This document shows, one piece after another, positions 22,262 to 30,237 of a stretch of DNA of 31,076 bases. Numbering within the stretch: the stretch's first letter is position 1; each line of letters begins with the position of its first letter. Made by a program: the position numbers and the translations under genes. The notes under the pieces were generated by a model. The model saw only the letters and a list, made by a program, of their open reading frames with translations. It was not told the origin of the DNA and made no database searches. Origin of the DNA: a virus; IMG/VR virus record IMGVR_UViG_3300042860_001796, positions 1-31,076 of that record; one strand, 5' to 3'.

Positions 22262-22942
22262 ATGCCAGTTCCTACATCTAAAGCTAATTATCTAAAAAAT
22301 ACAACAGGTGGCGCTTATAGTAGTACCAGACAGGGTGGAACTATCCTTGGCAATACTACAACAAGCACTGAAAGAATTACCAAAGCTCTTGCACTCAAGG
22401 ATAATGCCACAGAATATACAGATGGCACTTTACCAAGAGTGAAAGATAATGGTCTTAGTCACAATCGTAAACCATACTCTAGTGGCACATTTGCCTATAG
22501 CGAAGCTGGTAAATATGTAATTGCAGCGAGTAGTGCTACACTATCTGGTGCTGCTAATACTAATATTCTAATTACTGGTAGGGGTGATAATACTAGATCT
22601 ATTGCTCAATTTGAGCATGATTTTGGTGCTACTACTACTAGCTTTATTAGAAGTAATAGATTTGCCAGAAGTGGATATCTCAACAATGGTACTAAGCTTC
22701 AGTCGCGTAGACTATTCCTTAATGCTGCTGGTACAGCATCTGCTAAACCCACTGCTCTTAATACATTTAGTAGTGGTTATATGTGGAGTCCAGTTAATGA
22801 TAATAAAGCTCGTCATATAGATAATGCCGCTAATCCAACCAGAGCAGTTCCCGGTGAACTAGTTATGAAGGTAGACTTCGTAACATTATCTGTGGCTAGT
22901 GGTGGCGACTTCTTCAATTATAAAGCAATAACTGGTATGTGA
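22262..22942 (+). CDS. Probable virion structural protein (monocistronic)
   Basis: A 226-residue protein rich in Thr, Ser, Gly, Ala and Asn with few charged residues and no Cys (MPVPTSKANYLKNTTGGAYS at its start). Repeated small blocks such as SGTFAYSEAGKYVIAASSAT suggest beta structure. It has no signal peptide. It is flanked by its own promoter and a terminator hairpin, a layout common for abundant virion proteins such as decoration, capsid or tail-tube proteins. I do not recognise a named family, so capsid versus decoration versus tail cannot be decided. Confidence 0.6.
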   Translation: MPVPTSKANYLKNTTGGAYSSTRQGGTILGNTTTSTERITKALALKDNATEYTDGTLPRVKDNGLSHNRKPYSSGTFAYSEAGKYVIAASSATLSGAANTNILITGRGDNTRSIAQFEHDFGATTTSFIRSNRFARSGYLNNGTKLQSRRLFLNAAGTASAKPTALNTFSSGYMWSPVNDNKARHIDNAANPTRAVPGELVMKVDFVTLSVASGGDFFNYKAITGM

Positions 22943-22955
22943 TTTATGTTGGTGT

Positions 22956-22986
22956 GACATAGGGGGTATTAAAAGCCCCCTGTGTC
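22956..22986 (+). terminator. Terminator hairpin after the virion-like gene
   Basis: GACATAGGGGG (22956-22966) pairs with CCCCCTGTGTC (22976-22986) over 11 bp with one T-G pair, around the loop TATTAAAAG. No T-run follows (TACCAAAATAAT), so termination could be partial or factor-aided. It ends the single-gene unit. Confidence 0.65.
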
Positions 22987-23018
22987 TACCAAAATAATAT
23001 CCTATAAGGAGTGCTATA

Positions 23019-23351
23019 ATGAACGATGCTTTAAATATTTGGTCACTATTTCACAATATCATAGAAGTACTTGGTATTATATTTATACCATTCATTGCTT
23101 GGGTTATGTTAACATTGGTTAATCATGGCAAACAAATAATTATTCTTGAAGAAAAAGTCAATGATTCATTAAATAGAAGAATGCTGTCTTTAGAAGATAG
23201 GGTTGTTGGAATGGAAAGCAGACTAGAATCTAAAATAGATGCAATAGAGAAAAATGTAATTGATTGTAAGATATCAATAAATGAAAAGGCATCTTCGTTA
23301 AATCATATCATACAAAAAATTGAAATACTACTCAATAAAGTAACACACTAA
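23019..23351 (+). CDS. Membrane-anchored coiled-coil protein
   Basis: A 110-residue protein with an N-terminal membrane segment (about residues 14-32, IIEVLGIIFIPFIAWVMLTL) and a long charged coiled coil (about 40-105, with ERRMLSLEDRVVGMESRLES-like heptads; the sequence reads RRMLSLEDRVVGMESRLES). Single-helix plus coiled-coil proteins of this plan occur in phages as holin partners or tail/membrane proteins. It has GGAG before the ATG and is followed by a tiny gene and the reductase. No named family. Confidence 0.6.
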   Translation: MNDALNIWSLFHNIIEVLGIIFIPFIAWVMLTLVNHGKQIIILEEKVNDSLNRRMLSLEDRVVGMESRLESKIDAIEKNVIDCKISINEKASSLNHIIQKIEILLNKVTH

Positions 23352-23354
23352 CAT

Positions 23355-23537
23355 ATGATACAAATCTTAGTTAATTCTATTATCAAAGAGCTTGGAATTA
23401 AAAAGAGTTTAGTTGACAAAATCACTACTTTGGCCGATAATGTAAATATCTATCAAAGGGATGATAAGACAGTAATTGAAATAAATCTCAATAAGATAAC
23501 TATCACACTAGAAAAAGATCCATCAGAGAAAGATTAA
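23355..23537 (+). CDS. Small hypothetical protein ahead of the reductase
   Basis: A 60-residue protein (MIQILVNSIIKELGIKKSLV at the start; a beta-like half NIYQRDDKTVIEINLNKITI). It begins three bases after the previous stop and ends two bases before the reductase start. A sigma70-like promoter (23413-23441) overlaps it. The short length makes the call less certain than for its neighbours, but the spacing on both sides supports it. Confidence 0.55.
   Translation: MIQILVNSIIKELGIKKSLVDKITTLADNVNIYQRDDKTVIEINLNKITITLEKDPSEKD
23413..23441 (+). promoter_or_regulatory. Sigma70-like promoter for the reductase/dUTPase genes
   Basis: TTGACA (23413-23418), 17 bases, GATAAT (23436-23441). It lies inside the small gene before the reductase, whose ATG is 99 bases further on. 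In an AT-rich genome some chance matches are expected, so this rests on the spacing and on its position. Confidence 0.45.
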
Positions 23538-23539
23538 AT

Positions 23540-25738
23540 ATGTCACTTAAAGCTCTTATGAATTATACGTTTGTGTCTAAGTACGCTAGATGGTGTCCAG
23601 AAAAAAAAAGAAGAGAAACTTGGAATGAGGCAGTAGACAGAGTAAAGCAAATGATGATTGACAAATATATTGATCAGTCTAATCCGGCCCATAAAGAACT
23701 TCAGCAAGAAATTGAATGGGCTTATGAGATGATGAGGAAGAAGAGGGTGCTTGGTTCACAAAGAGCTTTACAATTTGGCGGAAGTCCTATCTTTAAACAC
23801 AACGCTAGAATATATAATTGCATTGCCTCATACGTAGATCGCGTTAGATTCTTCCAAGAGTGCATGTATCTATTACTATGTGGATGTGGTACAGGATTCT
23901 CAGTACAAAAACACCATATTAATAAACTTCCTAATTTAGTAAAAACTAAATCTGGAAATAAAAAGTTTACTATATCTGATTCAATCGAAGGATGGTCTGA
24001 TGCTATTGGAATATTAGTCTCTAGTTATTTTGAAGATACAGACTTATTTCCAGAATATAATGGTAAAAATATAACATTCGATTTTTCTGAAATTAGACCG
24101 GCTGGAGCATTTTTACAATCTAGTGGTGGTAAGGCTCCGGGTCCAGAGCCATTACGCAAAGCCTTAAATAATATTAAAAAACTATTAGATAAGAGTATGA
24201 AGTCTGGAATAGGAAAATTACTTCCAATAGAAGCATATGATATAGTTATGTATAGTGCTGACGCTGTAATTAGTGGTGGAGTCAGACGTAGTGCTACTAT
24301 TTGTGTTTTTAGTCCAGACGATCAAGATATGGCAAAGGCCAAAACTGGTAATTGGTTTATTGAAAATCCACAACGCGGTAGATCAAATAACTCAGCATTA
24401 TTATTGAGAAAAGAAACTACTAAAGAACAATTTAATGAGTTAATGCAATCTGTCAAAGATTTTGGAGAGCCGGGATTTGTATGGTCAGATTCAACTGAGT
24501 TAATTGTTAATCCTTGTGTTGAAATTGGTATGTGGCCCGTAGATATAGAAACTGGACAAACTGGCTGGCAGGCATGTAACCTAAGTACAATCAATTGTGC
24601 CAAAGTAAAAACAGAAAATGATTTTTATGATGCATGTAGGGCCGCATCTATAATTGGAACACTACAAGCAGGATTTAATAAATTTGATTATTTGGGTTCT
24701 GTGTCAGAAAGAATTATCTCAAGAGAAGCACTACTTGGTGTTTCTATGACCGGAATCATGGAACAATATGATATATGTCTTAATGATACCATACAAAGCG
24801 CTGGAGCAAATATTGTTAGAGATACCAACGCTAAAATAGCTAATATGATAGCAATTAATCAAGCCGCAAGAACTACATGTGTTAAACCAGAAGGTACATC
24901 AAGTTGCATTTTAGGCACATCCAGCGGTATACATCCTCATCATGCTAAAAGATATATTCGTAAGGTCCAAGCAAATAAAATGGAACCAATATATCAATAC
25001 TTCAAATCAGTTAATCCAAGGGCATGTGAAGATAGTGTATGGTCAAATAATGATAGTGATGATGTCATTTCATTTTGCGTAGAAGTTCCAGATGGGTCTA
25101 AAATAAAAAATCAAATTGACGCCATACAATTATTAGAGCATGTAAAAAATACCCAAAAAAACTGGGTATTAAATGGTACAAACAAGCATTTATGTACACA
25201 ACCTTGGCTGGTACATAACGTATCAAATACGATAAATATTAAGCCAGAAGAGTGGTCTATTGTTACTGACTACATATATAATAATAGAGAATACTTTTGT
25301 GGGATATCATTATTGCCAATTACTGGAGATAAAGATTATCCACAGGCACCATTTACAACAGTTTATACTCCACACGAACAAGTAAAACATTATGGAGATG
25401 CTTCATTGTTTGTGAGCGGCTTAATAGAAGTGGCATTAGAACTATGGGAAGATAATTTATGGGCCGCTTGTGATTCCTTGCTTGGAATAGGACAAAAAAT
25501 CAAGGGATCAGAAAAGAAAGAATTTGCAAATAGATGTAAAAAGTTTGCAGGTAAATATTTTGATGGGGATTTACGAAAATTAACATACTGTATGAAGGAC
25601 GTATTTAACTGGAAAGAGTGGGTAGATCTAAATCGTGAATATCAAGATATAGATTTCACCAGCGTCATAGAAGAAACAAACAATACAAAAGCAGAACAGG
25701 AATGGGCTTGTTCTGGCGGAACATGTGAACTAGTATAA
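23540..25738 (+). CDS. nrdJ: Adenosylcobalamin-dependent (class II) ribonucleotide reductase
   Basis: Reduces ribonucleotides to deoxyribonucleotides using a radical from adenosylcobalamin (vitamin B12). At 732 residues it has the length of the single-subunit RTPR type. Landmarks: RALQFGGSPIFKHNARIYNC (75-94, with Cys94 as the N-terminal redox Cys), GGCGTGFSVQ-type block (LLLCGCGTGFSVQ), GGKAPGPEPL (196-205), NPCVEIG (324-330) with the Cys that forms the thiyl radical and catalytic Glu328, and QACNLSTINC (345-354) with the second redox Cys at 353. KPEGTSSCILGTSSGIHPHH follows. The C-terminus CSGGTCELV carries the paired Cys724 and Cys729 that re-reduce the active site. It works with either oxygen level but needs host B12. 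Confidence 0.92.
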   Translation: MSLKALMNYTFVSKYARWCPEKKRRETWNEAVDRVKQMMIDKYIDQSNPAHKELQQEIEWAYEMMRKKRVLGSQRALQFGGSPIFKHNARIYNCIASYVDRVRFFQECMYLLLCGCGTGFSVQKHHINKLPNLVKTKSGNKKFTISDSIEGWSDAIGILVSSYFEDTDLFPEYNGKNITFDFSEIRPAGAFLQSSGGKAPGPEPLRKALNNIKKLLDKSMKSGIGKLLPIEAYDIVMYSADAVISGGVRRSATICVFSPDDQDMAKAKTGNWFIENPQRGRSNNSALLLRKETTKEQFNELMQSVKDFGEPGFVWSDSTELIVNPCVEIGMWPVDIETGQTGWQACNLSTINCAKVKTENDFYDACRAASIIGTLQAGFNKFDYLGSVSERIISREALLGVSMTGIMEQYDICLNDTIQSAGANIVRDTNAKIANMIAINQAARTTCVKPEGTSSCILGTSSGIHPHHAKRYIRKVQANKMEPIYQYFKSVNPRACEDSVWSNNDSDDVISFCVEVPDGSKIKNQIDAIQLLEHVKNTQKNWVLNGTNKHLCTQPWLVHNVSNTINIKPEEWSIVTDYIYNNREYFCGISLLPITGDKDYPQAPFTTVYTPHEQVKHYGDASLFVSGLIEVALELWEDNLWAACDSLLGIGQKIKGSEKKEFANRCKKFAGKYFDGDLRKLTYCMKDVFNWKEWVDLNREYQDIDFTSVIEETNNTKAEQEWACSGGTCELV

Positions 25739-25753
25739 CATTGGAGACATATT

Positions 25754-26242
25754 ATGTCAATTGATTTAACAACCTTGATAGATTGTTCAGCTATAAATAT
25801 ATCAAATACTACCTATAATCATAGTATCCATTTTAAGAAGCTAGATAAAAATGCTATAGCTCCATCTAAGGCTAATCATACAGATGCTGGCTATGATTTA
25901 TATGCCCTAGAGGATTGCATAATACCATCACAGAATAGATTGATGATTAAAACTGGAATATCTATGGCAATTCCAGATGGCTATGTTGGTTTAATATGGC
26001 CTAGATCTGGATTGGCTGTTAAGCACGGGCTTGATACTATGGCTGGAGTGGTTGATAGTGGTTATCGTGGCGAAGTGTGTGTTGTGTTACAAAATCATGG
26101 ATATGAACCATATAATGTTAAGGCTGGGGATAGAATAGCACAAATATTATTTCAATCTATTTTATCTGTACAAATGATAGAGACTGAGGAATTAAATAAT
26201 TCTGACAGAGGACAGTCTGGTTTTGGCAGTAGCGGAAATTAA
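25754..26242 (+). CDS. dut: dUTPase
   Basis: Hydrolyses dUTP to dUMP and pyrophosphate, keeping uracil out of DNA and feeding thymidylate synthase. The 162-residue trimeric-type protein shows all five motifs: DAGYDLYA (44-51), PRSGLA (83-88), GVVDSGYRGEV (98-108), GDRIAQILF (125-133) and RGQSGFGSSGN (152-162), the last closing over the active site. An extra 25 residues at the N-terminus are not part of the usual domain. GGAG lies seven to ten bases before the ATG. It lies 15 bases behind the reductase and probably shares its transcript. Confidence 0.93.
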   Translation: MSIDLTTLIDCSAINISNTTYNHSIHFKKLDKNAIAPSKANHTDAGYDLYALEDCIIPSQNRLMIKTGISMAIPDGYVGLIWPRSGLAVKHGLDTMAGVVDSGYRGEVCVVLQNHGYEPYNVKAGDRIAQILFQSILSVQMIETEELNNSDRGQSGFGSSGN

Positions 26243-26244
26243 AT

Positions 26245-27342
26245 ATGTCTCAAAATAGAGTTTTCTATGCCTGTCAGGCTGTACTGTATAGAAAACGAAA
26301 TACTAAATCTGGTGGAACTTATGCATACTTAGATGGCGCTCAGTCAGTTGGCGTAAGTAGCACTAGCGAATCTTCATCTATAGTAGACATTGGTAGATTT
26401 CAAAGAAGGTTTCGTTTTGAAAATAAGAACCGTACTCATGAAATTAATATTTCTAGAATAATACCAAGGGGTGGACAATTATTCTACTATGATGAAAGTT
26501 CTAGTACTAATTATAATCAGTGTCATCTACTATCTAATACAAATCTAGGATGTCAAGGATCAGACACATATACTAATAGTAGTGGATTAAAAAATTATGA
26601 TATTATAATAGTATATGGAGAAGATGATGTATCTTTAATACAAGATAGTGCAACACTGACAAAAGTGTCATATAAAAATTGCCTACTAACAAATATATCA
26701 TATGATATTGGTGTTGATCAAATCACAGAAACAATTACACTTATTAGTAATATTGTAAAATATGATGATGGCGATATTGATGCTTTACCCGATTCAGCTC
26801 AAGATGGAGATATTCTAAAAAGACAGCATATTAAAATGTCTTCTACTATCTTGCCAGAAGAAGCCAATCAAATTTTTAAATTGAATAGTCCACTATCTAT
26901 AGACAATAAAGATGTATTTGGTTTACAGTCAATACAAATTGAAGCTACAATAGATTATACAGAACTAAATGATATTGGTATTTGGAGAGGGGCAAATGAT
27001 GAAACAGATGTCAATCTCTGGAAGTTTGTGAACTTACCAATCAGTATAACCTGTTCATTGGTAGGTGTTATTAGAAGTATATACCTATATCAAGATATAT
27101 TGCGCTTAGATAAAACATTCGAAGAAAACAAACAAATAAAAATTGTAGCTGATGCTTTAGGCAGTCAATATTTTGTGTGGGATTTAGGGACGAAAAACTA
27201 CCTAGATAATATCTCTACTTCTGGTGGAGATACCGGTGGAGGTAATGTGGAACTAACACTGTCATATAAAAATGATTATAGTGATTTAGTACAATACAAA
27301 GGTGCTACTATTCGTTCAATCTCAAACACTGGGCCATATTAA
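26245..27342 (+). CDS. Probable virion protein, tail-tube-like
   Basis: A 365-residue protein rich in Asn, Ser, Thr, Tyr and Asp with beta-rich appearance and few membrane-type stretches. A segment SYKNCLLTNISYDIGVDQIT and an Asp/Gly-rich end (DTGGGNVELTLSYKNDYSD) resemble tail-tube or baseplate-type proteins. No signal peptide. It begins two bases after dUTPase and ends one base before PhoH, so a structural gene sits in the middle of replication genes. The tail-tube idea is inference from composition; no family is identified. Confidence 0.55.
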   Translation: MSQNRVFYACQAVLYRKRNTKSGGTYAYLDGAQSVGVSSTSESSSIVDIGRFQRRFRFENKNRTHEINISRIIPRGGQLFYYDESSSTNYNQCHLLSNTNLGCQGSDTYTNSSGLKNYDIIIVYGEDDVSLIQDSATLTKVSYKNCLLTNISYDIGVDQITETITLISNIVKYDDGDIDALPDSAQDGDILKRQHIKMSSTILPEEANQIFKLNSPLSIDNKDVFGLQSIQIEATIDYTELNDIGIWRGANDETDVNLWKFVNLPISITCSLVGVIRSIYLYQDILRLDKTFEENKQIKIVADALGSQYFVWDLGTKNYLDNISTSGGDTGGGNVELTLSYKNDYSDLVQYKGATIRSISNTGPY

Positions 27343-27343
27343 A

Positions 27344-28015
27344 ATGAGAAAAAAAAGAACAACAGATTCTAATAAAGAAAAAAAGCCACCATTAAGAAAA
27401 GTATTCAAACCTAAAACACAAAATCAAGTAGACTATATTAGAACAATGTCTGAATGCGATATAACTTTTTGCGTAGGACCAGCTGGTAGTGGTAAAACAG
27501 CTGTGGCCGTTGGATTGGCATGTGAATATTTACTAACTAATAGAATTGAGAAAATTATTATTACTAGACCTGTTGTAGAATCTGGTCGTGGTTTAGGATA
27601 TTTGCCGGGAACATTAACAGAAAAGGTATTACCATACTTAATACCCACGTTGGAAGAAATGAAACTATATTTAAGTACTGACACATTTAATAATTACAAG
27701 AATACCAATGCCATAGAATTATGTCCACTAGAATATATGAGAGGAAGAAATTTTCATAATTCATTTATGATATTAGATGAAGCACAAAATGCTACATATG
27801 AACAGATAAAAATGTTCTTAACAAGAATTGGAACACAATCTAAAGCGGTAATTAATGGCGATATCACACAAACGGATTTGAACGAACAGTCTGACGGCGG
27901 TTTAGATGACTGCATAGAAAGACTTAGGGGCGTTGAAGGTGTTGGGATATGTAAACTATCATCAGAGGATATTGTAAGAAATAAAATTATTGCTAGAATT
28001 ATTGCCAGACTTTAG
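27344..28015 (+). CDS. phoH: PhoH-like ATPase
   Basis: A 223-residue P-loop protein of the PhoH family, common in marine and freshwater phages and possibly tied to phosphate stress or RNA metabolism. After a basic tail (MRKKRTTDSNKEKKPPLRKV) comes TQNQVDYIRT, then Walker A GPAGSGKT (45-52), the PhoH block RPVVESGRGLGYLPGTLTEK (75-94), and Walker B FMILDEAQNA (141-150), followed by TRIGTQSKAVINGDITQTDL. The ATG at 27344 is used because an in-frame upstream start lies in the previous gene. It works in the cytoplasm; its biological substrate in phages is unproven. Confidence 0.9.
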   Translation: MRKKRTTDSNKEKKPPLRKVFKPKTQNQVDYIRTMSECDITFCVGPAGSGKTAVAVGLACEYLLTNRIEKIIITRPVVESGRGLGYLPGTLTEKVLPYLIPTLEEMKLYLSTDTFNNYKNTNAIELCPLEYMRGRNFHNSFMILDEAQNATYEQIKMFLTRIGTQSKAVINGDITQTDLNEQSDGGLDDCIERLRGVEGVGICKLSSEDIVRNKIIARIIARL

Positions 28016-28023
28016 TATGTTGT

Positions 28024-28052
28024 GTGTTTTTTGATTATGATCTATCTATAAT
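28024..28052 (+). promoter_or_regulatory. Possible promoter before the zinc-ribbon gene
   Basis: A perfect TATAAT (28047-28052) lies in the gap 28016-28082, but the -35 region 17 bases before it (GTGTTT) is poor. AAGGAAGG and GGAG precede the ATG at 28083. No hairpin is seen in this gap. Confidence 0.35.
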
Positions 28053-28082
28053 GAAGGACAAAGGAAGGTTACGGAGAGCTAT

Positions 28083-28424
28083 ATGCCAACATACGATTTT
28101 GAGTGTGAGCCATGTGCGTTTTATATAGAAATTAAACAGGGATTTAATGATCCCTCTACTCATACTTGCCCAATCTGTGGAAAAGAAACATTAGTTAAAG
28201 TTTTTATTAATCCACCAGCAATCATGATAAGGGGAGAACCTGTAACAATTGCACAACTAGCAGATAGAAATACCCAAAAAATGGGAAAATATGAGTTACA
28301 AGATAAGAATGCTAAAAATAATATTCATCAAGCATCAGAAATCACAGAACAACGTAAACTTAATAGAAGAATTAATAAAATGACCCAACAAGAAAAAGTA
28401 CGTTGGATTAAAGATGGTGACTGA
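28083..28424 (+). CDS. FmdB-type zinc-ribbon protein
   Basis: A 113-residue protein with the N-terminal zinc-ribbon of the FmdB/regulatory family: MPTYDFECEPCAFYIEI and CPICGKETLVKVF, giving two CxxC pairs (Cys8/11 and Cys29/32). The rest is charged and helical (IHQASEITEQRKLNRRIN). FmdB-type proteins are small, frequent in phages and bacteria, and mostly of unknown role, possibly nucleic-acid or protein binding. The stop shares a base with the next start (TGATG). It opens the run of small genes leading to recA. Confidence 0.8.
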   Translation: MPTYDFECEPCAFYIEIKQGFNDPSTHTCPICGKETLVKVFINPPAIMIRGEPVTIAQLADRNTQKMGKYELQDKNAKNNIHQASEITEQRKLNRRINKMTQQEKVRWIKDGD

Positions 28425-28654
28425 TGAATCATAATTTGAGTAATAGAAAAGAACACCCACATCATGTCACTATTACAATGAAAATTGATATTAGAAAGAT
28501 ATTACCAGATGGAACGCTTGATCAACAAGTATTAGGAAATAAACTTCTATCTGATTATGGTATATCAAATAAAGCACAATTTTATTTTTCTGCCGTGTCA
28601 GAGGCAGAAGCAATTAAATATCTTAAACAAAAATTGGAGAGATTAAATGGCTAG
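28424..28654 (+). CDS. Small hypothetical protein
   Basis: A 76-residue protein (MNHNLSNRKEHPHHVTITMK at the start; a helical C-terminal half with AVSEAEAIKYLKQKLERLNG). His-rich near the N-terminus but no clear metal motif. Coupled to the genes before and after by 1-base and 8-base overlaps. No family recognised. Confidence 0.65.
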   Translation: MNHNLSNRKEHPHHVTITMKIDIRKILPDGTLDQQVLGNKLLSDYGISNKAQFYFSAVSEAEAIKYLKQKLERLNG

Positions 28655-28988
28655 GTGGGAAAATGAAGATGTAAGTGATCTAAATTTACCAGATCCAGTA
28701 CATCTTGTCAGGACTTTCTTTGACAAAAACGCCAAAGAGACTAATAATGAAGAAGTAGCATTCGCCAAAAAAACAATTAATGACGATAAAGAATTATATT
28801 ATATTAAATATGCGCGTGGAGAGATTATAGATCCACATCATATAGATAGTAGCATACGCAATACTACATATCCAAAAATATTCAAAAAGGTTAATAAACA
28901 GGCATTCGATTCATATATAAAATTTCTTCAAACAAAAAATCGTTTATACTTTACAATGGCAAGAAGAATAGTAATGGAGCAAATATAA
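28647..28988 (+). CDS. Hypothetical protein, 113 residues
   Basis: A charged, helical protein with no Cys or membrane segment (MARWENEDVSDLNLPDPVHL at the start). The region FFDKNAKETNNEEVAFAKKT and a C-terminal helix rich in aromatic and basic residues are visible, but no known motif. It overlaps its neighbours by 8 bases and 1 base. Function unknown. Confidence 0.65.
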   Translation: MARWENEDVSDLNLPDPVHLVRTFFDKNAKETNNEEVAFAKKTINDDKELYYIKYARGEIIDPHHIDSSIRNTTYPKIFKKVNKQAFDSYIKFLQTKNRLYFTMARRIVMEQI

Positions 28989-29302
28989 TGAGAAAAGGAC
29001 CACTATCTAAAGCAGATAAAGAATTTATTGACGCTAATAGATCTAATATGACACTAGTTGAACTAGCCTCTAAATTACAAAGATCAGATAAGGTTGTTGA
29101 GACATATTTGAAAACACTTACTCCTACAACTGATACCAATAATGGTGGTTCAGATATAAATCTATACGCAAGAAACAAAGAGCGTGGTGTAGTTGTTATG
29201 ACAGAATCTGCTTCAATGTCAGCGGATGAAAAAAAGACTAAATTAGATGTATACTCATCTAGAAAATATAGAGATGTAATTCATAAAATTCGGGAGGATT
29301 GA
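28988..29302 (+). CDS. Small helix-turn-helix-like protein
   Basis: A 104-residue protein whose first half (LSKADKEFIDANRSNMTLVE and LASKLQRSDKVVETYLKTL, about 6-45) has the size and pattern of a helix-turn-helix like those of small phage DNA-binding proteins. The second half is low-complexity with Asn, Asp and Lys. It could be a transcription regulator of the recA region, but DNA binding is inferred from pattern only. It starts one base into the previous stop. Confidence 0.55.
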   Translation: MRKGPLSKADKEFIDANRSNMTLVELASKLQRSDKVVETYLKTLTPTTDTNNGGSDINLYARNKERGVVVMTESASMSADEKKTKLDVYSSRKYRDVIHKIRED

Positions 29303-29303
29303 T

Positions 29304-29810
29304 ATGATTTGCAAAAGTATAGATGGATACATGGAAAAATTATGCTATCATGATCTTATGATCAGTTGGCAAATTACTCTTAATGATGGCACAAAAGCTT
29401 ATGGAGATTATGACAGAGAAGGATTTGATAATCCTTGGATTAGACTTAAAAGATATTGTGCAGAGAATGATGTATATCCAGTAAAGGTGGAATTACATAT
29501 GTTTGGTGCGCCTCATGAGATTTTCTTTGAAGATGAAGAAGGTCTAGATGGCGTGTTTGTTATGCGTGGCATGGCTAAAGATCAAGCAATGGATGGAAGT
29601 CATTCACAGTCTTTTCAAACAATAACAGTTGGACTTTTAAGAGATGACTGTTCTTGTATAGATGTTGCAAAATATACTTGGCCTATTAGTCAGTTTGAAA
29701 AAAGACATAGTACTAGAGTATTGACAGAAGAAAATGTTGCAAGCATGTTATTTAAAAATGGATCAAAAAAACGAGAACATCCAGAAATACAAAAGTTGCT
29801 CAACGGGTGA
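29304..29810 (+). CDS. Hypothetical protein, 168 residues
   Basis: A soluble protein with a beta-rich N-terminal half (LMISWQITLNDGTKAYGDYD and YPVKVELHMFGAPHEIFFED) and acidic loops; the end is basic and helical (GSKKREHPEIQKLLNG). GGGAGG, a strong ribosome site, lies just before the ATG at 29304. No catalytic motif recognised. Its 3' end overlaps the next gene by 53 bases if that gene starts at 29758. Confidence 0.6.
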   Translation: MICKSIDGYMEKLCYHDLMISWQITLNDGTKAYGDYDREGFDNPWIRLKRYCAENDVYPVKVELHMFGAPHEIFFEDEEGLDGVFVMRGMAKDQAMDGSHSQSFQTITVGLLRDDCSCIDVAKYTWPISQFEKRHSTRVLTEENVASMLFKNGSKKREHPEIQKLLNG

Positions 29811-30237
29811 ACCCTGTACCGCAGCACAATATATAGCTGAATTGGTGTGTATTAGGAAAAGAGAAAAAGATAATACTGGTAATCTAGAATATAAATTTTG
29901 GAATAAATCGCAAAAGGACGAGTATCAGATACAAATCCGAGTTGCCAATAAATTAATAAATAAATATTCAATAGAAGCAGTATTACATTATTTAAATACG
30001 GCACACGGTAAAAAAACATACTCGTTAGGTTTTTTACATTCATCTAAAAAATTTGTATTGATTTCTAAATATGTTGAAGATTATATTAAAATCAGTTTTG
30101 AAATAACAGAAGCTGAAAAACAAAAACCAAAAAAGACTCTTGACACAGCAAACATTGACAAATTAGAATATACAACCAGACCAAAAAATTTAAAAACTAC
30201 ACTCTTGAATAAGATTAGGAAAGCACAAAATGGCTAA
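29758..30237 (+). CDS. Hypothetical protein directly before recA
   Basis: A 159-residue basic protein (MDQKNENIQKYKSCSTGEPC, then CTAAQYIAELVCIRKREKDN and NYKFWNK-type aromatic block, seen as LEYKFWNKSQKDEYQIQIRV). It resembles phage proteins of about this size encoded beside recombinases, with a role that is unknown to me. Start at 29758 is chosen, but 29734 is also possible and neither has a strong ribosome site. It overlaps recA by 8 bases, so the two are probably translated together. Confidence 0.6.
   Translation: MDQKNENIQKYKSCSTGEPCTAAQYIAELVCIRKREKDNTGNLEYKFWNKSQKDEYQIQIRVANKLINKYSIEAVLHYLNTAHGKKTYSLGFLHSSKKFVLISKYVEDYIKISFEITEAEKQKPKKTLDTANIDKLEYTTRPKNLKTTLLNKIRKAQNG
30140..30169 (+). 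promoter_or_regulatory. Possible sigma70-like promoter for recA
   Basis: TTGACA (30140-30145), 18 bases, TAGAAT (30164-30169), inside the gene before recA and about 60 bases before its ATG. It belongs to the same loose class as the promoters at 3061, 5824 and 23413. Confidence 0.4.

Noticed and set aside
22584-22820. A 78-residue open frame inside the virion-like gene
   Set aside because: It is a second frame within a better supported gene, is unusually Leu-rich and has no ribosome site.
562-30043. Other minus-strand open frames of 60-150 residues throughout the window
   Set aside because: They lie opposite strongly supported + strand genes, lack family motifs and ribosome sites, and have the composition of antisense shadows.
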